Positions 9,171-15,685 of a stretch of 17,014 bases of DNA are shown here, piece after piece (positions within the stretch are counted from its first letter, which is position 1; each line of letters opens with the position of its first letter). The notes beneath the pieces were generated by a model. It worked only from the letters and a program-made list of their open reading frames with translations, was not told where the DNA came from and did not search any database. The translations under genes were made by a program, and so were the position numbers. This DNA comes from an uncultured Muribaculaceae bacterium (GTDB taxonomy: Bacteria > Bacteroidota > Bacteroidia > Bacteroidales > Muribaculaceae), in contig CAJTYH010000047.1 in assembly GCA_910583675.1 (NCBI GenBank), positions 1 through 17,014 on the forward strand, given 5' to 3'.

Positions 9171-9178
9171 CAAAGATA
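9171..9178 (-). promoter_or_regulatory. -7 promoter element for the LysR gene
   Basis: Read on the minus strand, TATCTTTG fits TAnnTTTG. It predicts a start near 9164 and a leader of about 22 bases to the ATG at 9142. I see no good TTTG -33 element at the right spacing, so the promoter may be weak or need an activator. The short TTAT/ATAA symmetry around it could be an autoregulatory LysR site, but that is weak. Confidence 0.5.
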
Positions 9179-9199
9179 AACAACTCACACCGATCCACG

Positions 9200-9688
9200 C
9201 TACCTTGTGGCCTGAAATGATGTCTTTTTGAACATGAAAATGGGGATGTTTGCCCCTATGGCCATACACAGCACGATAAAAGCGCACGTAAGTCCGTTGT
9301 AGGAGAGCAGATACATGTAATGGTTGAATTCACTCTCCCCGCTATGACCCAGACATAGCAGAAGAGCCTCTATGGTATGATATGCATACATCCCGGGGAT
9401 CATAGGCAGCAATGCCGGAAACAGGCACACTTCTGCCGGGCATCTTACCATAGGTGCCATGAGGACGGCGATTATGCCTACCACAAAGGCAGCCACGGCG
9501 CTTGCCGGAATTATGTTCATGCCGAACCATTCGGGCGACATAAGGAGGAATCTGACGGAATGCCCGGTGGCAGCAGCCAGTGCACAGGCGGCATATGTAC
9601 GACGCGGGGTATTGCTGATACTTGAAAAACCGATAGCTGCAATCGCCGCGAACAAGGCATCTTCGAAAATATTCAATGACGCAACCAT
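9200..9688 (-). CDS. Threonine/serine exporter family protein, C-terminal half (ThrE_2, DUF3815)
   Basis: A 162-residue integral membrane protein matching the C-terminal half of ThrE-type transporters. About five hydrophobic segments are visible (near 5-22, 30-47, 58-78, 88-113 and 125-152), with the typical LFPALLPMIPGMYAYH segment in the middle. In many Bacteroidetes the ThrE transporter is split into two genes, and this is the second, 16 bases after the ThrE_1 stop. Together they should form one inner-membrane exporter of threonine, serine or a similar small solute. The substrate is inferred from the family name and has not been shown for this branch. Confidence 0.88.
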   Translation of the reverse strand: MVASLNIFEDALFAAIAAIGFSSISNTPRRTYAACALAAATGHSVRFLLMSPEWFGMNIIPASAVAAFVVGIIAVLMAPMVRCPAEVCLFPALLPMIPGMYAYHTIEALLLCLGHSGESEFNHYMYLLSYNGLTCAFIVLCMAIGANIPIFMFKKTSFQATR

Positions 9689-9704
9689 AACCAGTCATTT
9701 AAAT

Positions 9705-10496
9705 TCAAAAAAGATCCATTCCTAAAAGCAACAATGCCGAAGCGAGGCCGGCAGACAGACACGCAGTCAGCACACACGCGTCGCAGAATCTCCCGAAAGC
9801 ACACAAATAATGACGATCTATAAGATCGCTCGCAGCATTGATGTAGGGCACACCGGGGATAAGGTAAAGCACACTAGTGGCAATCGCTATCTCGGGCGTA
9901 CCGCCCCATCTGAAAAGTTCAGCACCCACGCTTATGGCAGCAGAGAAAAAAGCGCAACAGAAAAACGTAAGCCTGACATCGGCGCGATTGCCCAACATGA
10001 TCTGTTTCAAGTAAAAACCAGCACATGTGGCTGCAAACACAACGCACATAGCCGCCAAATCACCGCCGAAAAGCCTGCAGAACGAAGCATTTGCGAGGGA
10101 TGCCAACATGAGGACTTCCCATCTGTTGGTGGGAGAAACCTCCTTGATACGTTCAAAACGTCTACTTGCCTCCTCAAAACCGATTTTGCCGTCTGCAATT
10201 TCCCAACTAAGGCGGCTCAACCGCGTGTTTATGTCGAAACTTATGCCGCATGCCGCCATTTTCCGGATTATCACAGTCCGTTCACCGGTGAGCGAGGCAC
10301 CTATGGCCAACTCTATATGCCTGGGCAACAATGCCACATCCATCTCAAAGCCGAACGTCTTAGCCATTCGACCCACATTTTTCTCAATGCGGATGGCTGT
10401 GGAGCCGGAACCCCACAGCCACGCCGTATACTCCGCAAGAAATTCACCGACCTCATCCACCGAGAGATCCGCAGTTTCCTTCTCCTTAGAAATCAT
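9705..10496 (-). CDS. Threonine/serine exporter family protein, N-terminal half (ThrE_1, DUF1212)
   Basis: A 263-residue protein with the ThrE N-terminal architecture: a soluble domain (about 10-120, including LWGSGSTAIRIEKNVGRMA and the helix FEEASRRFERI) followed by about five membrane segments (120-260), among them LYLIPGVPYINAASDLIDRH. The frame is open further upstream to 10544, but the ATG at 10496 overlaps the stop of the small upstream gene in the pattern ATGATTTCTAA. This fits translational coupling and gives a normal N-terminus, so it is preferred; an ATG at 10514 is a possible alternative. It works with the ThrE_2 gene just downstream. Confidence 0.88.
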   Translation of the reverse strand: MISKEKETADLSVDEVGEFLAEYTAWLWGSGSTAIRIEKNVGRMAKTFGFEMDVALLPRHIELAIGASLTGERTVIIRKMAACGISFDINTRLSRLSWEIADGKIGFEEASRRFERIKEVSPTNRWEVLMLASLANASFCRLFGGDLAAMCVVFAATCAGFYLKQIMLGNRADVRLTFFCCAFFSAAISVGAELFRWGGTPEIAIATSVLYLIPGVPYINAASDLIDRHYLCAFGRFCDACVLTACLSAGLASALLLLGMDLF

Positions 10497-10737
10497 CGTC
10501 CGAGACATTGTCATCGTCAGTGTAGCGCCTATCTCCGGGCACATAGAATATGTCGCATTCCTTTCCTACCTCCATGAAATGCGGCTTGTGCATGTTCTTC
10601 ACGCTTGAATGACGATGCATGAGCCTGAAAGACCCACACAGCAACACCAACAGCAGTATGCCCACAATCACATACCATACATACATTGGATTGCCCATGG
10701 CAATGAGAGCCGAATCAATAAAAGTATTAGTCAACAT
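10486..10737 (-). CDS. Small single-pass membrane protein coupled to ThrE_1
   Basis: An 83-residue protein I do not recognise. It has a short N-terminal stretch, one strong hydrophobic helix (about 18-40, YVWYVIVGILLLVLLCG), a basic His/Lys/Arg-rich cytoplasmic-side segment (about 41-55), and an acidic C-terminus (DRRYTDDDNVSDDDF). The positive-inside rule suggests a cytoplasmic C-terminus. Three things support it as a real gene: a strong Shine-Dalgarno sequence AGGAGGT (10751-10745) seven bases before the ATG, which is unusual here; a start/stop overlap with the ThrE_1 gene; and a coherent hydrophobic profile. It may be an accessory subunit or regulator of the split exporter, but that is inference from position. 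Confidence 0.72.
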   Translation of the reverse strand: MLTNTFIDSALIAMGNPMYVWYVIVGILLLVLLCGSFRLMHRHSSVKNMHKPHFMEVGKECDIFYVPGDRRYTDDDNVSDDDF

Positions 10738-10744
10738 AACTTGT

Positions 10745-10751
10745 ACCTCCT
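10745..10751 (-). promoter_or_regulatory. Strong Shine-Dalgarno of the small membrane protein
   Basis: Read on the minus strand this is AGGAGGT, seven bases before the ATG at 10737. Most genes in this window lack any such site, as is usual in Bacteroidetes, so it both fixes the start and hints at high translation. Confidence 0.7.
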
Positions 10752-10786
10752 GTATTTAGAATTGTCCTACATATTGAATTGTTCGG

Positions 10787-10794
10787 CAAAGTAA
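10787..10794 (-). promoter_or_regulatory. Possible -7 element for the small protein / ThrE unit
   Basis: Read on the minus strand, TTACTTTG differs from TAnnTTTG at one base. It would put the transcript start about 43 bases before the small protein's ATG. No TTTG is found at -33; instead that place is taken by the 14-bp palindrome at 10804-10817. Confidence 0.35.
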
Positions 10795-10803
10795 CAAACG
10801 AAC

Positions 10804-10817
10804 AGGCATGCATGCCT
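10804..10817. repeat. Perfect 14-bp palindrome, possible operator
   Basis: AGGCATGCATGCCT is its own reverse complement. It starts ten bases upstream of the possible -7 element of the minus-strand ThrE unit, overlapping the usual -33 position. That is a natural place for a dimeric regulator to bind. No regulator can be assigned. Confidence 0.4.
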
Positions 10818-10833
10818 TTTTCCGAGCAAGGAT

Positions 10834-10858
10834 ATTTCCGATACCTGCCATCGGAAAT
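10834..10858. repeat. Perfect 9-bp inverted repeat, possible operator
   Basis: ATTTCCGAT (10834-10842) and ATCGGAAAT (10850-10858) flank a 7-base spacer in the divergent region between the ThrE unit and the C69 dipeptidase gene. Neither neighbouring transcript ends here, so a terminator is unlikely. The 25-base size suits a dimeric DNA-binding protein, and the AT...AT symmetry is loosely like a LysR-type site, which is only a suggestion. Confidence 0.45.
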
Positions 10859-10957
10859 CCCATACACGACAAGCAGCGCGCCCACACACAAACCGTCCGA
10901 CATCCGTAATTAAGAATTTTTGAGGAGCAACTGACAATGGAATATCGGGAAAATCGC

Positions 10958-10965
10958 TATATTTG
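10958..10965 (+). promoter_or_regulatory. -7 promoter element for the C69 dipeptidase operon
   Basis: TATATTTG fits TAnnTTTG exactly and predicts a start near 10972, with a leader of about 31 bases to the ATG at 11003. It lies downstream of the first possible start in the frame (10937), which supports the shorter protein. No -33 TTTG is seen at the usual spacing. Its last bases overlap the palindrome ATTTGCAAAT (10961-10970). Confidence 0.65.
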
Positions 10966-11002
10966 CAAATCAAAGAACTTAGGAAACAGTAATTTGCAGA
11001 CA

Positions 11003-12634
11003 ATGAAAAAGATATTATGCTCACTCATGGCGGTTTTCGCCGCCTATGGTGCCGCTATGGCCTGCACAAGCCTCATAGCTGCCAAAGGTGCCACCACAGA
11101 CGGTTCCGTGATGGTAACCTACGCGGCTGACTCCCACAACCTTTACGGCGAGCTGTATACACAGCCGGCAGCCGACCATCCCAAAGGTGCCATGCGCAAG
11201 GTCGTGGAATGGGATACCGGCAAGCCCCTCGGGGATATAGAGGAGATTCCCCATACATATGCCACTGTGGGCAACATGAACGAGCATGGACTGACGATTG
11301 CCGAATCCACCTGGGGAGGACGCGAGGAGCTTGAAGGATCGGGCATGATCGACTACGGTTCGCTCATCTACATAACCCTGCAACGCGCCCGCACGGCACG
11401 CGAGGCCATCAAGGTAATGACCGACCTTGTAGACCGCTACGGGTATGCCTCATCAGGGGAATCCTTCTCCATCGCCGACGGAGACGAAGCCTGGATAATG
11501 GAACTCATCGGCAAAGGGAAAACCGACAAGGGTGCCGTATGGGTGGCACGCCGCATCCCCGACGGCATGATATCGGGGCATGCCAACCATCCTCGCATCC
11601 ATAAATTCCCGCTGAAAGACAAGAACAAGGAGACCATCTACAGTCCCGACGTGATCAAATTCGCCCGTTCACAGGGCTACTTCGACGGTAAGGATGAGGA
11701 TTTCGACTTCTCCAAGGCATATGCCGTGACGGACTTCGGCGCACTGCGCGGATGCGACGCACGAGTATGGGCTTACTTCAACAAATTCGCCAAGGGCATG
11801 GATGCCTACCTCCCGTGGATCGACCGTGCGGAAGGGGAACCGATGCCGCTTTGGGTAAAACCGGACTCCCTGCTGACAGCCAACGACCTCAAATGGATGA
11901 TGCGCGACCACTTCGAAGACACCCCCTATGACATGACGCAGGACATAGGTGCCGGCTCCTACAAGGTGCCTTACCGCTGGCGTCCAATGACCTTCAAGGT
12001 GGACGGTCAGGAATACACCCACGAACGCGCCATCGCCACGCAGCAGACAGGTTTCTCGTTCGTGGCACAGATGCGTTCCGATCTTCCCCAATATCTGCGC
12101 GGCCTCCTGTGGTTCGGCACGGACGATGCCAACACCAACGTGTATCTCCCGATATTCTGCTCCGTGAAACAGGCACCCGCACAGCTCGGGCATGGAGACG
12201 TAAACACCATAGACTGGAATTCCAACTTCTGGGTAAACAACTATGTGGCAAACCAGGCCTACAACCGCTATTCTCTGATGATACCCGACATTCGCCGTGT
12301 GCAATCCGAACTTGAGAACGCCATTGACACAGACGTGAAGGTGGCGCTTGAGCAGATCCCGGCGTTCGACGACGAGACCGCCATGCAGCTGACGCAGGAT
12401 CTCGCCGATCTTTGGGCTGAACGAGCCACAACGAGCTACAAACAGCTCGGCGACTACCTGCTGGTGAAATTCATGGACGGTAACATGAAAAAGACCGACG
12501 AGAACCACCGGTTCATCAAATCGGAATACGGCATGCCTGTGTATCCGGAGTTCCCGGGATACGACGAACGCTATTTCCGCACTATCGTAAACGACGCAGG
12601 CGAACGCCTCAAAGTACGCGACATAAAGTATTGA
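11003..12634 (+). CDS. Secreted C69-family dipeptidase
   Basis: A 543-residue peptidase of family C69 (PepD-like Ntn-hydrolase), expected to split dipeptides outside the inner membrane. It has a signal peptide (about 1-20, KKILCSLMAVFAAYGAAMA). The next residue, Cys21, starts the family motif CTSLIAAKGATTDGS and should be both the new N-terminus and the catalytic nucleophile. Other family-like stretches follow: TVGNMNEHGLTIAESTWGG, SFSIADGDEAWIMELIGKG, and GALRGCDARVWAYFNKF. The longer frame starting at 10937 would begin upstream of the promoter and bury the signal peptide, so ATG 11003 is chosen. queF follows 11 bases after the stop, suggesting a shared transcript, though no functional link to deazaguanine synthesis is evident. 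Confidence 0.92.
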   Translation: MKKILCSLMAVFAAYGAAMACTSLIAAKGATTDGSVMVTYAADSHNLYGELYTQPAADHPKGAMRKVVEWDTGKPLGDIEEIPHTYATVGNMNEHGLTIAESTWGGREELEGSGMIDYGSLIYITLQRARTAREAIKVMTDLVDRYGYASSGESFSIADGDEAWIMELIGKGKTDKGAVWVARRIPDGMISGHANHPRIHKFPLKDKNKETIYSPDVIKFARSQGYFDGKDEDFDFSKAYAVTDFGALRGCDARVWAYFNKFAKGMDAYLPWIDRAEGEPMPLWVKPDSLLTANDLKWMMRDHFEDTPYDMTQDIGAGSYKVPYRWRPMTFKVDGQEYTHERAIATQQTGFSFVAQMRSDLPQYLRGLLWFGTDDANTNVYLPIFCSVKQAPAQLGHGDVNTIDWNSNFWVNNYVANQAYNRYSLMIPDIRRVQSELENAIDTDVKVALEQIPAFDDETAMQLTQDLADLWAERATTSYKQLGDYLLVKFMDGNMKKTDENHRFIKSEYGMPVYPEFPGYDERYFRTIVNDAGERLKVRDIKY

Positions 12635-12645
12635 ACCGACGACAT

Positions 12646-13119
12646 ATGAGCAGAACCGACAGCGAACTGGAGGGTGTCACGCTATTGGGCGACACCGGCA
12701 CCCGTTACCCCGACAAATATGCCCCCGAGGTGCTTGAGACATTCAAGAACAAGCATCCGGAGAATGAATACCTTGTAACCTTCAACTGCCCGGAATTCAC
12801 CTCTCTCTGCCCCAAAACCGGTCAACCCGACTTCGCAAGGATCGTGATCCAATACATCCCGCGCGAGGAGATGGTGGAGAGCAAGAGCCTGAAACTGTAC
12901 TTGTTCTCGTTTCGCAACCATGGCGATTTCCACGAGGACTGCGTGAACATCATAATGAAAGACCTGGTGCGGCTGATGAATCCGAGGTATCTCGAAGTCA
13001 AAGGATTCTTCACACCGCGTGGAGGGATCGCCATCCACCCCTTTGCCAACTACGCCGACGAGCAGCACCGCGACCTAGCCGCCGCGCGCATGACCAGTGC
13101 CATGAGCGCCAACATATGA
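12646..13119 (+). CDS. queF: NADPH-dependent 7-cyano-7-deazaguanine reductase QueF
   Basis: A 157-residue type I (YkvM-like) QueF. It reduces the nitrile of preQ0 to the aminomethyl group of preQ1 in the cytoplasm, the step before tRNA insertion on the way to queuosine. Visible family features are the catalytic Cys55 in FTSLCPKTGQPD with Asp62, the substrate/NADPH motif VESKSLKLYLFSFRNHGDFHED (77-98), and the C-terminal FFTPRGGIAIHPFAN. Cys55 and Asp62 match the Bacillus subtilis numbering as I recall it. The frame extends to a TTG at 12631 inside the previous stop region, but ATG 12646 gives the standard length. It sits between the dipeptidase gene (11 bases) and queC (9 bases). Confidence 0.97.
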   Translation: MSRTDSELEGVTLLGDTGTRYPDKYAPEVLETFKNKHPENEYLVTFNCPEFTSLCPKTGQPDFARIVIQYIPREEMVESKSLKLYLFSFRNHGDFHEDCVNIIMKDLVRLMNPRYLEVKGFFTPRGGIAIHPFANYADEQHRDLAAARMTSAMSANI

Positions 13120-13128
13120 CCCTAAAAG

Positions 13129-13872
13129 ATGGAAATAGTACATCATACCCACCCCAACTCGGAATGCCTGCCACCAAAGGAGGAACAGGTGTTCACAATA
13201 CAGGATCAAATCCAGTATCCTACAGGCGCCCACTCGCTGATAGTGCTTTCCGGGGGGATGGATTCCACGACGATGCTATATGAGTACCGCTCACAGATAG
13301 CGCTGGCGGTGACGTTCGTCTACGGTTCCAACCATAACGAGCGGGAAGCGGCATGCGCCGCATGGCACTGCCGGAACCTCGGCATAGAGCACCTTGTCAT
13401 TCCGCTCTCCTTCATGGGCGAATACTTCGAAAGCTCCCTTCTGAGCGGTGCCGACGCCATCCCCGACGGCCATTACGACGACCAGAACATGCGTTCTACC
13501 GTGGTGCCTTTCCGCAACGGCATAATGCTCTCCGTGGCAGCCGGCCTCGCCGAAAGCCGAGGCCTCGACACCATAATGCTCGCCAACCACAGCGGCGACC
13601 ATGCCATCTATCCCGACTGCCGACCGGGGTTCGTAGAAGCCATGGGAAGAGCCATAGCCGCCGGCACGTATGAGGGGATAAAGCTCTCATGCCCCTATAC
13701 CGAACTTACCAAAGGCGAGATCGTGCGACGGGGCGTGGAAATGGGAGTGGACTACCACCGTACCTACTCGTGCTACAAGGGTGGCGACCACCATTGCGGC
13801 ACATGCGGCACATGCACCGAGCGTCACGAAGCCCTCGCTTCTGCAGGCTTGAACCCGACGGACTTCGACTGA
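13129..13872 (+). CDS. queC: 7-cyano-7-deazaguanine synthase QueC
   Basis: A 247-residue ATP-dependent enzyme that turns 7-carboxy-7-deazaguanine and ammonia into preQ0, the substrate of the upstream QueF. The PP-loop ATP motif SGGMDSTT is at 41-48. The zinc site is formed by Cys215, Cys223, Cys226 and Cys229 in CYKGGDHHCGTCGTC. Conserved NHSGDHAIYPDCRP and FRNGIMLS segments are present. The protein carries about 30 extra residues before the PP-loop compared with typical QueC, with a His-rich start (MEIVHHTHPNSE). No ATG lies between 13129 and the PP-loop; a GTG at 13189 is the only plausible shorter start. queD and queE are not in the window. Confidence 0.97.
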   Translation: MEIVHHTHPNSECLPPKEEQVFTIQDQIQYPTGAHSLIVLSGGMDSTTMLYEYRSQIALAVTFVYGSNHNEREAACAAWHCRNLGIEHLVIPLSFMGEYFESSLLSGADAIPDGHYDDQNMRSTVVPFRNGIMLSVAAGLAESRGLDTIMLANHSGDHAIYPDCRPGFVEAMGRAIAAGTYEGIKLSCPYTELTKGEIVRRGVEMGVDYHRTYSCYKGGDHHCGTCGTCTERHEALASAGLNPTDFD

Positions 13873-13957
13873 CCGCAACGACATACCCAAGGTAAAACAA
13901 TACGAAGGAGAAACGCGAAATCTCAAACTTTTTAGATCACATTTCTGAAAAATATGC

Positions 13958-13965
13958 TACCTTTG
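13958..13965 (+). promoter_or_regulatory. -7 promoter element for psd-pssA
   Basis: TACCTTTG matches TAnnTTTG in the 134-182 base gap after queC. It predicts a start near 13972, so psd and its followers are probably transcribed separately from queC. A TTTA at about 13931-13934 could serve as a poor -33 element, but the spacing is long. Confidence 0.6.
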
Positions 13966-13987
13966 TAAGATAAACCATACCTGCGTA

Positions 13988-14029
13988 TTTTCAGAGACAT
14001 GCGGGCATGTTGCCTCATACTCCTGAAAA
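13988..14029 (+). repeat. Nested inverted repeats in the psd leader
   Basis: An outer pair TTTTCAG (13988-13994) and CTGAAAA (14023-14029) encloses an inner pair ACATGC (13997-14002) and GCATGT (14005-14010). All would lie in the leader RNA made from the promoter at 13958 if psd starts at 14055. The leader could fold into a small structure; whether it controls translation is unknown. If psd instead starts at 14007 this is partly coding. Confidence 0.35.
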
Positions 14030-14054
14030 GCCTACACACAGACCACTTAAGACA

Positions 14055-14807
14055 ATGAGAGTCAAGATACATCGCGAAGGTACACACATACTGATACTGT
14101 TCATGGCGGCGCTGTTGCTCATCAACATCCCGTTATGGCTGTTTCTCCGCGACCTTGTTTGGATCCCTATTATAGTCAGCCTCGCATCAGCGGTTTTCTA
14201 CCTGCTTGTGGTAAACTTCTACCGATCACCTCGCAGACAGTTCGAAGGGAACCAAGAAAATGCGGTGGTGGCATCTGCCGACGGCAGGGTCGTGGCCTTG
14301 GAAGAGGTGTACGAACCTGAATACCTGAAATGCCGGTGCATACAGCTGTCCGTATTCATGAGCCCTACCAACGTGCATGCCAACTGGTTTCCGGTAAACG
14401 GCGAGGTCATCTATGCCAAGCATCATCCCGGGCGCTTCATGGCGGCATATCTGCCAAAGTCAAGCACGGAGAACGAACGCAGCACCGTGGTGATCCGCAC
14501 CCCGCAGGGCCAACTGGTGCTGATGCGTCAGGTCGCAGGAGCGATGGCCCGACGCATTGTCACGTATGCAGAGCCCGGCGACGAAGCCTCCATAGAAGAC
14601 CACATGGGATTCATAAAGCTCGGTTCACGCGTGGATCTTTATCTTCCTCTGTCCACGGACATCTATGTGTCCATCGGAGAGCCGACCGTGGGTGGCATAA
14701 CCCAGGTGGGTCTCCTGCATCCCGGAAACGACCAAACGCATGAACGCGAAGAAAGTTCCGACATGGCACAAAGACAAGCACCCGCACACATCACCCCCTC
14801 CTATTGA
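14055..14807 (+). CDS. psd: Phosphatidylserine decarboxylase (short Bacteroidetes form)
   Basis: A 250-residue membrane-bound enzyme that removes CO2 from phosphatidylserine to give phosphatidylethanolamine. Two hydrophobic segments (about 11-32 and 36-55) anchor it. The core has ADGRVV, IQLSVFMSPTNVHANWFPVNG and MGFIKLGSRVDLYLP. The GS pair at 190-191 is the expected self-cleavage site, Ser191 becoming the pyruvoyl group of the small alpha chain. The frame opens at ATG 14007, but MRVKIHREGT at 14055 is the usual family start. The C-terminus runs about 25 residues past the normal end (a hydrophilic tail after VGLLH). pssA, the preceding enzyme in the pathway, follows after 7 bases. Confidence 0.95.
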   Translation: MRVKIHREGTHILILFMAALLLINIPLWLFLRDLVWIPIIVSLASAVFYLLVVNFYRSPRRQFEGNQENAVVASADGRVVALEEVYEPEYLKCRCIQLSVFMSPTNVHANWFPVNGEVIYAKHHPGRFMAAYLPKSSTENERSTVVIRTPQGQLVLMRQVAGAMARRIVTYAEPGDEASIEDHMGFIKLGSRVDLYLPLSTDIYVSIGEPTVGGITQVGLLHPGNDQTHEREESSDMAQRQAPAHITPSY

Positions 14808-14814
14808 AAACGAC

Positions 14815-15558
14815 ATGTTCCGCCGCATCATAACATCCGTACCCAATTTCCTCACCTGCTGCAACTTGCTTTCAGGATGCCTCGCCTGCATATGCGCATT
14901 CTCTTTTGACAATCCTCTGATATGGGGGCTGACGGGACGGCAACTGGCCTGGATCATGGTGGGAATGGCGGCAGTATTCGACTTCTTCGACGGAGCAGCT
15001 GCCAGATTGCTCCATGCCCCCTCACCGCTTGGCAAGGAACTTGATTCGCTTGCCGACCTTGTAAGTTTCGGCGTTGCGCCATCCATGCTTCTTTACAACA
15101 TCCTGCAGGTATGGACAGGATCCTGGTGGATACCTTTCGTTGCGTTGTTCATCCCGGCCATGGGAGCATTGCGCCTTGCGAAATTCAACCTTGACGAAAG
15201 CCAAGCCACCGAATTCAAGGGTCTCCCAATACCCGCCAACGCCATCTTCTGGATCGGGGCAACAGCGTGGATGCAGAGCCACGGGCTTGAATGGATGCAT
15301 GCCCACGTATACTGGGGCAACCTCATAGTAAGCGCCGTCATAATAGGTGTTGCATTGCTCATGGTGTCAAACATGCGTATGTTCTCTCTGAAACTCAAGA
15401 ACTTCCGCATAGGCGACAACTTCATGCGATATCTCCTGCTGATCGGTGCGGCAATTTTCGTGGGAGTTTCCGGGGTGGAAGGATTCGCCTACACTATCAT
15501 ACTGTATTTCGCACTTTCCGCTTTTAATCCCTATATCGAAAAAACTCAGGACAAGTAG
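14815..15558 (+). CDS. pssA: CDP-diacylglycerol-serine O-phosphatidyltransferase
   Basis: A 247-residue integral membrane enzyme that joins serine to CDP-diacylglycerol, making phosphatidylserine for Psd. The CDP-alcohol phosphotransferase signature DGxxAR(x8)GxxxDxxxD is complete: Asp59, Gly60, Ala63, Arg64, Gly73, Asp77 and Asp81, followed by SFGVAPS. About seven hydrophobic segments are visible. The start at ATG 14815 (MFRRIITSVPNFLTCCNLLSG) fits the family. An in-frame ATG at 14740 would add 25 hydrophilic residues and overlap the end of psd, and is less likely. psd-pssA pairing is typical and makes the two-step phosphatidylethanolamine route. Confidence 0.95.
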   Translation: MFRRIITSVPNFLTCCNLLSGCLACICAFSFDNPLIWGLTGRQLAWIMVGMAAVFDFFDGAAARLLHAPSPLGKELDSLADLVSFGVAPSMLLYNILQVWTGSWWIPFVALFIPAMGALRLAKFNLDESQATEFKGLPIPANAIFWIGATAWMQSHGLEWMHAHVYWGNLIVSAVIIGVALLMVSNMRMFSLKLKNFRIGDNFMRYLLLIGAAIFVGVSGVEGFAYTIILYFALSAFNPYIEKTQDK

Positions 15559-15685
15559 GCTGACTGCAGGGTAAAGGCTTGCAATGCACCACCAGTGCCA
15601 CATAACGCACTACAATTTAATTCTTTTTAACCAGGCAGAAAATATATCGGACGCCCGACGAGGCGTTATTCAATAGGGCGACAGG

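Noticed and set aside
10965..11002. preQ1 riboswitch in the leader of the operon containing queF-queC
   Set aside because: The leader is about 31 bases and lacks the C-rich loop and A-rich tail of preQ1-I. The riboswitch would also precede the unrelated dipeptidase gene.
11051..11065. Lipoprotein lipobox at the Cys of the dipeptidase signal peptide
   Set aside because: The residues AMAC do not fit a good lipobox. The Cys is explained better as the catalytic N-terminal nucleophile of family C69.
15559..15685. Terminator or promoter between pssA and the DUF4834 gene
   Set aside because: Only a short ACGCC/GGCGT repeat and a CTGCAG palindrome are visible, with no TAnnTTTG and no stable stem with T-run. 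I cannot support a named element.
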